Positions 40,601-54,078 are shown, counted from the first letter of the stretch. The stretch is 64,000 nt of DNA from Paulownia fortunei (GCA_019321725.1 CM033116.1:18187869-18251868); one strand, 5' to 3'. Program-made: numbers and translations. Notes: a model not told the origin generated them from the letters alone.

Positions 40601-42799
40601 AGAAACGAGAATCAATAAATGAAAAACCAACCTCCATGGCCTGTAAATAAGCCTTGGTTTGCTGAATATTGGGAAAAAATTCCAATGTAAACATCTTAAA
40701 TGATCTATGGCATTGTTTCTCATTTCATATCCTTCATGGATATGCACCTGTTGCTTATTGAAGATATATTAAGCTTCATCTCTGCATAAAATAAAAATCC
40801 GAATATAGACTTTTTGATTACAGTAAAATGGGAACTACATTTGCAGAAATGCTGTAAATATGCAACAATGAGCAATAGTTGACTCTTATCATCTTAAACT
40901 AAGTTGTCAGTGATATGTCCCATGCCCTTCTATATCGTAGTTGTTCCTTCATTTTGTGTTCAGAGAACCTCTTCTTGATTTTGTATAGCGTCTAAGATAT
41001 AAAGTTTGTGAATTAATATTATTTTACTTCTGGATTTATTTAGGTGCTACATGCCTAAATATCTAAATCATTACTGGGTTTGAACATTTTACCTGTATTT
41101 CCTTTGCAGGTTGGACAGCTGCCATGAGTGCACACAACAGTTTGCCAGAAAATTCAGCCGGTGAGTATGAAGTGCTGAGTATTCTGAATGTTGGGTTACT
41201 TCAATTGTTGGGTCTTCTCTGAACTTTTAGTTTAGACACAACTATTATGTGGATTGTTGGACAAGGTTTTTCTGCCATGGAAGTCATTGTCTTGATAGCA
41301 TCTCCATGTAGTAATTTTATTTGTCCACTGAAGTGAGTGAATGCTCAAATGCAGTATAAGTTCTTGCTACGTCAAAATAGAATAGGATTGCAAGTCCATT
41401 TTATATCTCAACATTCTTTTCCTGTAATTAAAAGTTCACTTGGCAATTTCCATTTTTTACATGATTATAACATTATTTGAACTATCTGTGGATTCAAATA
41501 TATTGAAGAAAGTTATATACTGGAAGTATGATACTGTGAAATTCTGTCCTTTGAATTGTTATTCAGAGATTCAATTAATTGGCCATATTTGGATGTCACC
41601 TAGTTATGTTAAATTCTTCTAAAAATTGTTAGTTTCTCTATTTGTTTAGTACTAGGCAATATGGAGTACTCGTGCCTGCAATGGAATTTGCATCTTTAAC
41701 TCCAATCACAGTTTTGATGTGCAACAATGGTAGATAGGGATTTGTGTTTTCAACTTGAACCAGTGAGCAAAGATTTCCATATTGATGGTGTATAAAATTC
41801 CTTTCGACTTAGCAGTAACTGCTTAAGGTGAGTAAATTAAAAAGGTTAAGTGTAAGCTTGTCTATGCCTAAAACGTAAGCTTTTTCTTGGGAACTTTTAT
41901 ATTAAAAAGTGTTATTTTCCCTAAAAAAATTAAAACACATAGCTTTGAAAGTTATTATGATGCAAAGTCATACAGCTATTCTTTTTGGTAATAGCTGACA
42001 TCCTATTTAAAAGCAGCAAATGTTTACTGAATGGTTGAGATTTTGAATTATTGGGTACTCCAATCTAATTCTATGCAATTTCCCACAGCAGCATGATACA
42101 TGGTTTGGAGTGTTGGTGCTCTGGAGAGTGAATGTTATCTGATAATGCAATGCCTGAGTCTAGGTGTATAGGTTCAAGAATTTCAACACGTACCATCCTG
42201 TGACAAATCCCCTTAAGTCTTGTTTGTACAAATACTTGTTTGACATCCTGAAGACCATTTTAAGCCTGTTTTGACGATTTTAAGTTTGATATACAGGTGT
42301 GTGAGATGCTGAAAATATATGGGCTTGTAGTGAGGAATTTTAGATATTCTGGCTCCTAGATAAAAAGTGGTTTCTTATCTTTGTGTGGAAATCTATGACT
42401 CGTTTAACTCTCTTGTTGATGGGATTGACTTCTTTTCTTCTTGTGTAAATCAGAAAGGCCGGTTTTGTATACAAGGAAGAGTGCACCAGCCTGGGGTCAT
42501 TCAAATCTTCCACATCTGGTATGATGGATATTACCTTGCAATTGCCCAACATACACCCCCATCAAACTCCTACAGGAACACCCTAAAAATAGAAACTGAA
42601 AATGAAGAAAGAAGAAGCAAGCGAATAAAGAATGATACAAAAAAAAATTCCCTCTGTTTCTCTCATGTAATATGGGGTTTTGGTTTCTTACTTTCAGCTG
42701 ATTCAACCTACTGACAGGGCTCCTACCAGTTTGCAGAGAGATTTCCGGAATGAACTCCAACAGGCGATCCACAATGTTAATTCTTTTCCTAACCCCTAA
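37683..42799 (+). CDS. conserved plant protein of unknown function, 174 aa
   Basis: Six exons with GT..AG introns: 37683-37765, 37879-37913, 40211-40399, 41110-41160, 42454-42518, 42698-42799, summing to 525 nt. The protein begins MLENPSTDTTAAAASIETVK and continues RYAPPNQRNRSLGRGKSGG, then an exon with GNNCASENLRMKLIPL and CCNSEAFHLLNNR, then WTAAMSAHN, ERPVLYTRKSAPAWGHSNLP and a C-terminal helix-like stretch RDFRNELQQAIHNVNSFPNP. It resembles a family of small plant proteins sharing the VKRYAPPNQRNR start and a RPV-Y-G..WGH-LPH core, but I know no function for it. No signal peptide, membrane segment or enzyme motif is visible; it is soluble, basic at the N-terminus and probably partly disordered. 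The splice phases all agree, which is the main support for the model. Intron 2 (37914-40210) hosts a MITE. Confidence 0.8.
38303..38749. mobile_element. hAT-type MITE with perfect 8-bp target duplication
   Basis: 447-bp element in intron 2 of the unknown-function gene. It is flanked on both sides by GATGAAAG (38295-38302 and 38750-38757). Left end CATTGTTTTCATAAC, right end on the opposite strand CAATGTTTTCAAAACCGG. The subterminal regions carry many copies of ACCGGTTT/AAACCGGT and ATCGGTTCAATCGG-like motifs, typical of hAT transposase-binding clusters; the middle is AT-rich. It has no transposase reading frame, so it is non-autonomous. The 8-bp duplication places it in the hAT superfamily. 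Confidence 0.9.
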
Positions 42800-43343
42800 C
42801 CAGTACCCATAAATAGAGTAAATTTGTGTTTGGTAGATTCACATAAATAGAGTAAAACTGTGTTTGGTAGTTTCTTGATCCTTTGAACTGGATGCTCAGA
42901 ATTTCTTTCTTGTGTAAAGAATCTATTAAAGCAGGTAACTCAGTTGAGGATTTTATCGTCTGTGTTGCATATTCTATCAAAGTTCTTTTTTCCGGATGGA
43001 TTTCTTTTTGCCCTTATATACTCCATTCTGATGAAATTTTATTGCTGCTACAATTATCTTCTTTTGCAATAAAAATCCAGGTCTTAAGTGGAGCTATCTT
43101 CTTTACTGCAGCGCTTGTGATCTAAAATTTGGTAATCCAGAAAGAGATCTTGGGTAAGTAATTCAACAATTTTGTATCTTGATATGAAAAATAGATCATT
43201 TCCATCAGGCAGCTGTTTGGTGTGAAGGAAAAAAAAAAAAAGATTGTAGATGAAATTAGCAAGAAATTTCATTTACAGGAACCGAAAAAGGAAATATTGC
43301 AGCTAGAATTGGCAAGTGTGTGTAGATTAGATTGCAGAAATTG
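42800..43343. other. convergent intergenic spacer
   Basis: 545 bases between the stop codons of the plus-strand unknown-function gene and minus-strand NdhV. It must hold both 3'UTRs. AATAAA-like signals are present (for example at 43069). A 34-bp tandem duplication sits right after the first stop. No gene. Confidence 0.6.
42808..42870. repeat. 34-bp tandem duplication in 3' flank
   Basis: CATAAATAGAGTAAA..TGTGTTTGGTAG occurs at 42808 and again at 42842, nearly identical, just downstream of the stop codon of the unknown-function gene. Confidence 0.85.
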
Positions 43344-45170
43344 TCAGTCTTTCCACACTGGAATGATTCCTTGAGCAGCCAAACGCTTCTCAACCCAGAA
43401 GACAACATGTTTTGCAGTTGGTTTCTTCTCATCAACCAGAAATGGCTCCACGGTACTCACTCCTGAACCATATGATGATAGAGAGAATCCTTTTGGCCCT
43501 GTCAAATGTATTTGCTTTTAAACCCATCATTCACATAAGTGATTAAAATAAGATCCATAAATAAAATTAAATTAAGTGAACCAAAGGCTGACACCTTCAA
43601 TTTTTCACTGAATTAAGTGAATCAAATTCTGACCTTTTCTCTTGGAAAACCACTCTTTAATTATATTAAAAACCTTAAAATATAAATTAATCTCTATAAT
43701 TAAAAATTTTCCACTTTATATAGAATAAGATTTTTTGTTTGAATGAAAAAGGAATGGCCACCTAATTGACTTCTTTATTCAAAATGATAATAAAAATGTG
43801 GGCAAAACACATAGGGGGGCAATAAAGGCATTAAATGAGATAGGACAAGTATTTGAGACAAATAAAGTAGTAACTCGGGCATCCTTTGACCAATGGAATC
43901 CAGTGAGTAATGTAAATTTACCAAAATAACCACTATAGTTATTAGGAAGAAATGAAGTATCATAAGCTAGGGGTATACCTGAACTACTACTAACATATTC
44001 AGACACTGCTCTTAGAAGTTAGAACAGTAGTTAGCATTCACATTAAAGGTTTCCCCTAAAACATTTGGCATACCATTTATACTTCCATCAGGGAAGAATG
44101 CCCAAAATGTGTAAGGATTGCCCTTCTTCAAGAAAGATCCTTCCAACTGCCAGAAAAAAAACCCAGCAAAATTCACTAACTTTCTTCATCAATCTTCTCA
44201 CTTATCTAGCCTACATCATTGGAAGCATAAGAAGAATGCTGGTTGCACAACTACTGAGATATTCATAGCCAAGACTCACCTTATTTTCATCAAAAGATAG
44301 TTCGAGCTCTGATATATCTTGTTGAGCTTCTAGAGTTGCTTTGAGTGAAGGGATAACATCCTCCTCCATCAACTGAGGCAGAGGCTTTGGTGGAGCTTTT
44401 GCAGCAGCCTTTGGCTTTGCAGCAGCAGCAGCAGGAGCCGCGCCTTCCGCCTCTTTTTTCACCTCCTTTGTTTCAGCAGAAACTGATTCAACTATCACAA
44501 ATGCACATAATATGAACATATATGAGACAAATTCATACACAACAGAGATTATGTATACTGCCCCGAAAACGTATAATTCAAGAATAGATTTCTCAATCAA
44601 TGAAAAATATGAAGTTTGCAGAGTTCACCTGTGGATGTAGATGATTCTTGAACTGCTAGGCAAGATACGTTGCGCCGTTGGTTAACAACCTGTGACAATA
44701 AACCTTATATTTTGTCAAAGATTGTAAGATTGTTAAATCCAGCTCTGCTCTAAGGGGGAAATGTGGGGCTGCTTTCTCTTTTATTTTTTCCCTCTAACAT
44801 TAAGAGGCTCCTTTTTCAGTGGGACAGAAAACTTCCAAAATGAAGCAGAGATTTCTAGGAGCTGGCCAATTAAAATCAGAAAAAAGGCTTGAATGAAGAT
44901 TTCTGAGTTCCAATATGAAAAGGGAACAGAAAAGAGGCTATTTCCTTGTCCAAGAAACTGTTTGTATACACAGCAAGATAAGGATATAAACCTAATTCAC
45001 ACACACAACTGCATGAAATGTTATAGCACTATATACACATGTTTGCATGTAAGACAATCTTGAATTAATACCAATGACAATGTGGATGTTGCTGGTCTGG
45101 CTTTCTGGCTGAAACAAGAAGAAGATGGACAGCTCGAGACAGCGATGGATCCTCCGGCCATCGTCGCCAT
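43344..45170 (-). CDS. NDHV: NdhV, chloroplast NDH complex subunit (DUF2996)
   Basis: Complete 199-aa protein from exons 45170-45072, 44689-44629, 44491-44280, 44146-44074 and 43498-43344 (600 nt with stop). Residues 1 to about 50 look like a chloroplast transit peptide: MATMAGGSIAVSSCPSSSCF, rich in Ser, basic, few acids. An Ala/Lys/Pro linker (GAAPAAAAAKPKAAAKAPPK) precedes the DUF2996 domain: LMEEDVIPSLKATLEAQ, ISELELSFDENKLEGSFLKK, TFWAFFPDG, GPKGFSLSSYGSGVSTVEPF, ending KHVVFWVEKRLAAQGIIPVW. The family includes Arabidopsis At2g04039 (NdhV) and its cyanobacterial counterpart, peripheral subunits of the ferredoxin-binding part of the NDH complex in cyclic electron flow; this assignment is from family knowledge. 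The gene looks intact. Confidence 0.85.
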
Positions 45171-46287
45171 TGCCAAGTATACAAGAAGCTCTCAACTCAA
45201 GTGAATTAATATATCGTCCAACAGTCTATTAATTTATCATCTTAGTATTTTTCTTGAGTTATTCTTTCACTTGAGCTAGTTAGATACTGCTGGCTAACTG
45301 TAACATAGAGGAGAATGCCTGCACAAGGAAGAAGCCTTATCATCCACACACTGGTCAAGTGCATGATTGCCACTGATTATTCCAAGTTCAAAAGATTCAG
45401 AAAAATTGCCCATTTTGTTGGTTTTGCATAAAGGGCCATAAACTGAAACTCCATTTCTTGAGGTACTGATAAATGGACCCCTCTGCTAGTCTATTGGGTC
45501 AAACAGGTCCAAGAAATGGTAATTTGCTAAAGGTCCTTCAAAGGGTCAGATTCGGTCCAGATTGTAATTAAAGCCCACCCGAATCCAAACTAGTCAACAC
45601 TCTATTAGAATCTGTATTCAATTTGGAACAACTTATTAATATTTTGGTTACCAATCTTATTACTGGTTATGATTATCAAATAAGGTATTATTTAGAAATC
45701 TCACTTTGGTGAATAAATTGTCTATTGTCAATTATATCAGCTAAAATAATCTTACTTAATTCGGACTTCTCAAATATATGAAAGCAGTTTTACACTTTTT
45801 AAGATGGCAATATTGTAATTTCGCTATCTAAATTAAAAAAAATTGCACGTAATAATACTAGGAATATCAATTTTGTATGGTAAATGAAAAGCATAATTTA
45901 ATAGGAACTAACTCTGAATTTTCTCCACAATAAATATTTGGAAATTATTGCAAATAATGTCTAAGTTGATCTGATTATTGAATGAATCAAATTTAAACGA
46001 GTAAAGCAGGAAAGAGTATTCAAAATTTACATTCTCATAAGGGCAAAATACTCTGTCAAATCTTACAAGCCAAAGTTGACATATCCAAAAACATTTCAAC
46101 TTCTAACATAATATATATACTTGCTCTGGTCATATTAGCACATGCTTCAATTCAGAAGGGAGTCTGAGATAAATGCTCGAATCAACGAGCGTCCGACTAA
46201 TTTAGCTACTTCCTATAAAGATTCTTTTACAATCCGAAAACTCTATGGAGGATATTGTTGGTTTTTGAAGTGTCCAGCTTCGAGTTC
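45171..46287. other. spacer between NdhV and the MLO1-like gene
   Basis: AT-rich. The left part is NdhV leader and promoter, the right part the 3' flank of the MLO1-like gene. No repeat or additional coding sequence was recognised. Confidence 0.6.
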
Positions 46288-49200
46288 TTAGGAACCATTA
46301 GCAGGTTGAACATCAGATGGTGGCGCAGCTTCCTTACGGCCAATGCCAGCCATCTGAATTCCTAAAGACGAACCTTCAGTTGAACCCCCTTGGGTAGAGC
46401 CACCAAGTGCAGCCTTCAACCCTTTCTTCTTCTTGACCTTCTGTGCCCAGCCGACAAGGCCAGCTTGCACATGCTCATCAAATATTGACTTCTTGAAATG
46501 GGTTCCCATCTTCATTCCCCAACCAAGAAATAGAGAAGAGGGTTTCAGCGATAAGTTATCAAGTCAAAAAACGAAGTATTGAAGGAAATGCAGCAAGACT
46601 TACCTGTGTAACGAGAGCATAGAGCGGTAACGTACTGTAGCTGCAGAGTACCTGAATAAATACACTGCAATAACAAACAAAACCATTACATTGGCACTTC
46701 AAAACTCGTGAAAAGCAGAATTAGCAACACACTTCCAGAAGGCTGAAAGAAAGGTGTCAATAAGAACTCACCCTATGATGAGTCTTGGAACAATATAACG
46801 GACTTGTCCCATTATGCAGGAGTCAAAGCCATATTGAACCTAAGAGTGATGACAATATAAGGTTTAACATGCAGCGAATAGCTCTTTTAGTTCTAAAGTC
46901 AAGCGGTTCAACCATCAACTCACCCATATCCAGAAGAAAAATGCTATCTCAAAAGCATTTTGGAAGAGAATAAAGTGAATCAAGAAAAGGACAATGTAGG
47001 GTCGATGGAACCAAAAGTGATCATCAGAAGGCTGCACAACCAATTCACCTTCAATGGCTGTGTGTTTCTCAGCAACTTCATGGGCCAACTGGCTAATCAC
47101 ATGCTCCAGCTTGGTGCCAACAGCTAGCAGAAGCTGCAAAATGAATCATCAAAACATCATAAATGTGAACTTATGAATACACACACATACATGTATGTAT
47201 GTATATATGTGCAGCTAAGAAAGTTCCAAGATATACACACTTATTGATCTTTAAAAGATAATCATTAAAAGTGACCTCCTTACAATCTTGGGAAAACTAA
47301 TAATATAAACTACAGGCATTTCAGGAGGAATGCAGATTTTAAGCAACAAGAATCTTTAAAGAGCCTAATCCCAGCCAGTTGAGGACTCTTGAAAGGTTTT
47401 AGAATCAGCATGTAGGCAAATTTGTGACTTGAAGCTTCAGACAAGATGCCTCATCAGAATGTCACTTACTGACTAAATAAAAGTAAAAATTTTGTCATAA
47501 GCCATGAAGACAGCAATAGTAGCAAGTATAAAAATGTTTTCTTAGGCAGACTAAACCACTACAGTTGTGATAAAAAAACACATGCATCTGCGACAGGCTT
47601 GGGCAACGACAATAATTATCAAGAAAGAAAAAAGAAAGTCATGCTCAAAAATACATAGGAGCAATATATGAAGCAAGTTATAGAACTCAATCTCTATGTC
47701 ACTTGTATATTGCAAAATTGATGTCTCCTTGCACCAAAAAATTCGGGGAAGGAGAAAGGATGACAGACAAATAAAACCATGCAAGTAATAGTTGTGGTAG
47801 GTTGTAGGGATACTCACAACAAAAGGAATAAATGCGATCCAAAAGTAAGTATGCCAACCTGCAACCCAGAAAAAACTTGTATTGCGTTAACTGATAATTG
47901 CATCATCCTGGTCTCATAAAAGCTAATCAAGATCACTAGGATATTGCATTGGATAATAATTTAAAAATGAAAACGCTTAGGAGGCAAACACTAAGGCTAG
48001 CATATTATTGGGACCAGTACACATCTCCCTCTAACATGTGAAATAGATGGGATTACCTACTCAATTCTGAAGTCCTACAAAGTCAGAAGCGATATAAAGG
48101 AAAAGCATCAACAAGTTTTTTTCTCTTAACTGAAATGCCTCTCAGAAATGGAAAGTGAATAATGGTCTCAAGATCTATCAACAACAAGAAGAAAGAAAGT
48201 GCAAATGTTGTATTCAACTGAAAACAGAGTTAATGTTTTCCAATTAGCATTTAGCAGAAAGAGCTCTAGTCTCCATTAAAAAGGGAAGGACCTAAACCAC
48301 TATACTGTCATACAGGAGCTGCAAGATAAACAGATATATTGCTCTCATTCGGCAGTAAAACTCGCATATAGTCTAAAACCAACAAATAAATATCTTTTAC
48401 GTAGCATCTAGCAATGAGAAAGGTAATTGGACTGGCATACCATTGATGTTCAACAACAAGAAGATGACGACAAAAACCCACAAATACCAACTGCAATAAA
48501 TAAAAGCAGATATTAACCCATATACCAAGTAAAACCAATGGCCTAAAAGTTGGCACTAAAAACAATAGCAACATGGTAAGTCAAGAGTAAACCTAACATT
48601 ATTCAATCTCCTCAATAATGAATTACCTTATGCCAACAACTGTCTTGAAGTCGTCTTCCAGAGCACGTATCATGTACTTGTGGAAATTAAACTTTGGGTT
48701 TCCTCGGCAATGTGTCTGTGGCAAAGGACAAGTTTCATATTAGCCATACACCACCAAAAAATGCAAATGTAGAAAATAGTAAAGCATATTCAAGTTAAAG
48801 GAACAACAACAACTAAGAACGTCTGGCGCGTACCATTATAAAACCCAGTCGGAGAGCTGCATAATCTGATTTGGTGACAGATCCATAGAATTGCTTAAAA
48901 AAGGAATGCTGAAAATATATCAAAAGCAGAAGTTAACATTCAGCAGTCATCCCCAACATCTTGGGAAAAGGAAAGCATCCCATTTCCATAATGCAATGAA
49001 GTCGGGTATGAGGGGCAAGTATGATACTTTTAAGAAGTCAGGGAATTGCATAAATTAGGCTGAGCAACATTTACGTCAATGGGCATCTTCATCATTATAG
49101 AGTCTTTTCAGTTCAAGCATGGCATCGTAATTCACAAGAAGTTCAGATTTCTCAAGGAAAAATTTTAACTTACCAACCAACCCAATATGGCAGAATGTTT

Positions 49201-51476
49201 ACCCAAGCCCAAAAATCGCTTCTTGATGAAATCATGTTGATGAACATGGGTGACCTTGGGTTTCAGAGCTGCACGATGTAATTCATGATTAAGACAGGCA
49301 CAAGGAGATAAGTTCTTGTTCCATTTCTAGAAAACAAAATATAGTTAGAACACGCTCACATCATATTAACTAAGAATCTTGTTCCTTAAATCTAGTATAT
49401 CCATTCTTTGAATTGGATGGTAGAACTACAAACCCCTTTCTATTATACAACATCACTCATGCTAGAGGCAACAATAACATATAAATAACAAATCATGAGC
49501 TTAACAATTTCCTACTAATAGTTTCTGTGCAACACATGTAAGAGTAAAATGCTCAAGAGCAGTGAATCTATACCATGTTCCGTATCATAATTATCTTTAG
49601 CGATAGAGTCTTCCAATGCTTCCATTGCCGTATCTACACATAAATTTCAAAATTATACATCTTATAAAAAGGATTAACTGCATATACATAAAAATAAATA
49701 AAACTAGTAAGTTGCGCACCTTTGCCCCTCCAAATACAACAGTGAGAACAGAAAATGTCACGTGGACAATTGCTAGAACAAAGATAAAGATGTGTAGATG
49801 ATGCAATGCTTCAAGCGATAACAGTGGAACCTTATCCTGCAGAAAAAAAAAAAAGCGGAGGAACAAATTAGACCGTCGGTTGTAGATTTCCATGAATAGA
49901 ATGCAGAGAACATATACATCCTCCAAACAAATGTATGACTGTGCATAAGCAATCACAAAATGTGAAAATAACAGTAAGAGAGATGAGCTTATGGTGCTAT
50001 AAGTAGGTTAAGAGTGTGTTTAGGTGAGTTGACTAGTTGCAATTTTTATTTTTTTTAGGTTCTCCATAATCTGTTCTGCATTTTCAAAATTTGCACTTTC
50101 AAGATTTACTAGACTTTTAATTTCTAAAGCAGTTCCTCATTTAAGTGTCATGATTCAGCATGCTAATGAACTTTTTCTTTCAAATACAGTTGCGTTAAAG
50201 CATGAATCGATATGCTTAATGCCAACCTAGGATGCTATTGTTGGCAAATACACATGAAAATAATAGATCCATGTACCAACTTAATCAATGACCCATGACG
50301 GTCCAAGATTCCCAAGTCGCCATCAAACAGTCTTATACCAGAAAAGGTAGAGAAATAGCATGCGACTCTGGCTTACAGCTACTCATGTCTCAATTAAGCA
50401 CAAGCAAACTACAATATCCATAAGTGAACAGGAACTATGACCATATATACATGCTTTCAACAGTGATAAATACTCCAGTACAGTATACACCAATGAAAGC
50501 CATAGAATATCTGGGCAAAGGTATCATGAAAACATAACATTCGATTCACATTTTAACCCAAATGAAAGGAAACGAAAGACTGTTAAATTAACCTTTGCAG
50601 CACAGTAACCTGCAGCAGCTTCTTCAGCGAGCAAGCGGCGCTGATGCGCACTCACTTCAGGAGTAGCATTAGATTCTTCTCCACCAGAAGAAGATTCAGA
50701 AGACAATGAGCAAGGTAGAAGGTGTTTCATAGTATCAGCAGGCACACAAAACTTGACTATGCGGCCTTGAAATACAGTCAGCATAAGCGATATGAACCCC
50801 AACAGCATCAACTCTGTGTCCGCCCCAAAATTGTCCATCAGAACACAAATACAAATCAATCTTCAAAGAAAATAAAAATAAAATTCTCTTCTTGTACGAA
50901 CCTACAGTTACATATACGATTCTTGACTCTCTAAAGGAAAAAAGAAAAAAAAAAGAAATATGGAACTTTTACATACATGGAAGACTAAAAAGAATTCGCA
51001 TAAACAGATGAAGGGTACCTTCTTTAACTTTCTGTAAAGCTTCATAGAGTGGCTTTTGGTTCTTCCTCTTCAAATACTGCACATATTCCGCAAACAGTGA
51101 TACTTTTAGCAGCATCCCAGATTTCAAAAAGGCATTAAATCAAATCTTTCTTTAAAAAAAAAATGTTCCACAAACTTCAAAATCAGAAAAGCTACTGCAT
51201 CAAAAGAAACAAAATACCAGTTTTTCCATTTTCTTCTATGAATCAACATAAAAACCACCTTTTTTTCTGAATCATGGTCTACATTCTACAGCTACACACA
51301 CATATACAAACAAATAAAAATGTGTGTGTGTGTGTGAAATGACAGACCTTTCCAGCGTAGTGAAGGAGGCGTTCGGCTGCGAGAGAGATGGCGACAATAA
51401 CGGTACACACGGCGGCGACCACCCACGTCGGAGTAAACTCCAACGTCGTCCCTTCCTCTTCCCCACCCCCACTCAT
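46288..51476 (-). CDS. MLO1: MLO1-like seven-transmembrane protein, with a one-base frameshift in exon 5
   Basis: Belongs to the plant-specific MLO family of plasma-membrane proteins with seven membrane spans and a C-terminal calmodulin-binding site; closest by wording to AtMLO1/13/15. Exons: 51476-51348, 51076-51019, 50813-50593, 49836-49720, 49633-49574, 49268-49174, 48908-48834, 48715-48627, 48490-48441, 47858-47818, 47133-46924, 46839-46772, 46664-46604, 46509-46288. Landmarks: FTPTWVVAAVCTVIVAISLA, ELMLLGFISLMLTVFQG, VPLLSLEALHHLHIFIFVLA, THCRGNPKFNFHKYMIRALE, VGTKLEHVISQLAHEVAEKH, FLIHFILFQNAFEIAFFFWI, SYSTLPLYALVTQMG, and a short tail with AGLVGWAQKVKKKK (calmodulin-binding helix). Exon 5 should encode IRQWKHWEDSIAKDNYD, but the bases give TGG AAG AC where TGG GAA GAC is expected (49615-49608). 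Read literally, translation hits TGA at the start of exon 6 after about 196 residues. With one base restored the model is 498 aa. All splice sites are otherwise sound, so a recent mutation or a sequence error is likelier than an old pseudogene. Confidence 0.9.
51321..51336. repeat. (TG)n microsatellite beside the MLO1-like intron 1 donor
   Basis: On the coding strand the first intron begins GTCTGTCATTTC and then runs into (CA)8, so a length-variable repeat starts about 11 bases from the 5' splice site. Confidence 0.9.
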
Positions 51477-53659
51477 TTTCCTTTATTCTTTTTCCCAAGA
51501 AAACACAGACCCACTTCAGATTACTCTAAAAAATGCAGGAAGAGTAGAGAGAAACAATAAAAGGTTGGTCTGTGCGTAATTCTGGTGATGGACCACCAGC
51601 AATGGTGATTGTAGAAGATAAGGGGCAGACGGCAAACTGGTCACACTTTCAATAAATCTGAGAGTAAATACTGGCGAGATTTGGAGCGTCAATTAACGGA
51701 GCTTTTGTTCTTAAGTTTTCATTGATGTAACAGCTTTTCTATTAAAATCATTAAGGGATTGTTTGGCATTTGAAAAGTGTTGATAGTGAGATTCTTTCTT
51801 TTTTTTTCTTTTATTGAAAATAGAATTTATTTATTTTGGTAACATGAACCCTTTTAATGTTCGATAATTTTAAAACTTGTTCGATTTTTACTCTAAAAGT
51901 TAGGTAATAATAAAATCCATTTTATTATAGAAACTTGCTAAAATTTGATAATCAATTTATGTGGGGATTTCTTTTCATTTTTGCTATATTTCTTTTAAAT
52001 TAGAAATTGTATTTTGCATATGATGTATGCTATTTCATCGTTCTGAAAAATCAAACTCAAATAAATTTATGCCACTGAATCTTTAACGACTTGATTATCT
52101 TTTATGTTGTAAATAAATCTTAATGCCACGTTACATCAATTTATATATAAGTTGTGGAAAATCCTATAAAACCCCTCCAAAATATTGCAAATGATTCTAT
52201 CAACATCTCAAAAAGGGGGAAAAATAAAATAATTAGAACACAAATATAATTTAGTTTTTTGTTGACATTTTAGCCCATTTTCTAACCCTCTCTAGTTCTC
52301 CTACAAGCATAATCCCCTTTCATTTTCCAAACTTCACTTAATAATGCATTTTTATCAATAGAATAAAACTCATAAAATAACTTTTTCTAAAAAAAAAAAA
52401 CTATAAAAATAAATCCAAATCCAAGGATTGGATTTCTTCATTAATTGCCATGCTCTAATTATTATGTCATACCAAACAAAGCTTAAAATGAATGGAGAGT
52501 TGTTAAACTTGTTATTAATTATTAATTATTATATGACACGCTTTTGACAAGAAAGGGACCGCACTATAAATTAATTTAGGCATTTGCTCCGCTGTTTTCG
52601 CTAATCTTGCCATTAAATAAATATGCCATCTAATTCCATTTGACTTTGGCTTTTTAAAAAAAAAAAATTGAAAATTGAAAATTTGAAAATCTACACCCTC
52701 AATTCTCATTTGTTTTTGGATTTGGCCTGACCATTTTTATTTTTTTTGTGCTACTATAGTCAAAACACAACATTTTACAAAGAATTGAGTGCAATGTTGA
52801 TCATTAAATTATACATATTGAATCTTTATTTAAATTTAAATTTCATCACATATTTTATTGCACAGGACATTGGAGGACAATCATAAATTATAGACTTGGG
52901 GGTGAGATTAAATTTTTTTCTGAAAATAGACCGAAAATTGTATCATTTATCAAATGGACAAAATTTTAAAATTTAATAAATTTATATATAAATTTACCGG
53001 TCCCCTTAACTCTGTTCCTACATGCTAATGTATATGATCTATACAATTAAATATTTATTTAAATAAATATTTTATACACTTTACCCTTTATTTACGATGT
53101 TATTTAAAAAATAGATATTAATTTAAAATAAAATATCTAATTTGTAAATTATGAGGGTTGGTGTTTTTTAACAATTATTATTATTCTTTAATCAAATGAT
53201 GATGAATGATTCGATTTGTTACACTGCACATCCAAGAATTTCACCTACAATTATCAACTCTTTTAACCAACAATGGCGCCGCATATTTGGTTGATAGGAA
53301 AATCTTCTTTATATTAGTCATGACTTCTTTATGGTCTCATAGGTTGATTTTTGATTTTGATGCAGGCACAATATTTGTTGTCCTGATTTTTAGTAAATTC
53401 CAATGTTAGAATTTGGAAAAGAAAGTACCAAATATGAAGTCGCTGCAAGTGTTTAAATTTTAAGTGTGGGTTTAATATGTAAATATGAGTAAAATATAAA
53501 TCAAACTATTTGATATTTAACTAAACAATGATTGTTAAAAATTCATTTTAACGAAATTTGTTAATTTAATAAATAAAATTTAAATATATTTTTTCATTCG
53601 ATAAGATTTGAAGTTCGCATTGATTAATAAAAAAATTAAAAAAATATATGTGTAAAAAA

Positions 53660-54040
53660 ATTAAATTACTCGAACTCGATTTGTATTTGATTCGATTAAT
53701 AAAAAATAAAAAATATATGTGAAAAAATTAAACTACTAGGTCTTAATTAATAAAAAATAAAAAAATATGTATAAAAATATCAAGTTATTCGAGTTCTATT
53801 TGTCTTCAACTCGGTTAATAAAAAATAAAAAATATATAAAAAAAACTAAAACAACTTGATCTCGATTAATAAAAAATATGTGTAAAAATATCAAATTACT
53901 CGAATTCGATTTGTATTCGACTCGATTAATACAAAAAAAAATATGTAAAAAAATTAAACTATTCGACCTCGATTAATAAAAAATAAAAAATATATGTATC
54001 AAACTACTCGATCTCGATTTGTATTCGATTCGACTAATAA

Positions 54041-54078
<38 letters not shown>

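Noticed and set aside
42367..42714. Plus-strand open frame of 115 codons
   Set aside because: It covers exon 5 of the unknown-function gene in the wrong frame; the correct frame across the splice junctions gives ERPVLYTRK...NLPHL.
49597..49956. Alternative reading of MLO1-like exons 4-5 as one continuous open frame
   Set aside because: It runs through the intron and reads exon 5 in a frame without MLO similarity, ending in YGNGSIGRLYR; it does not repair the frameshift.
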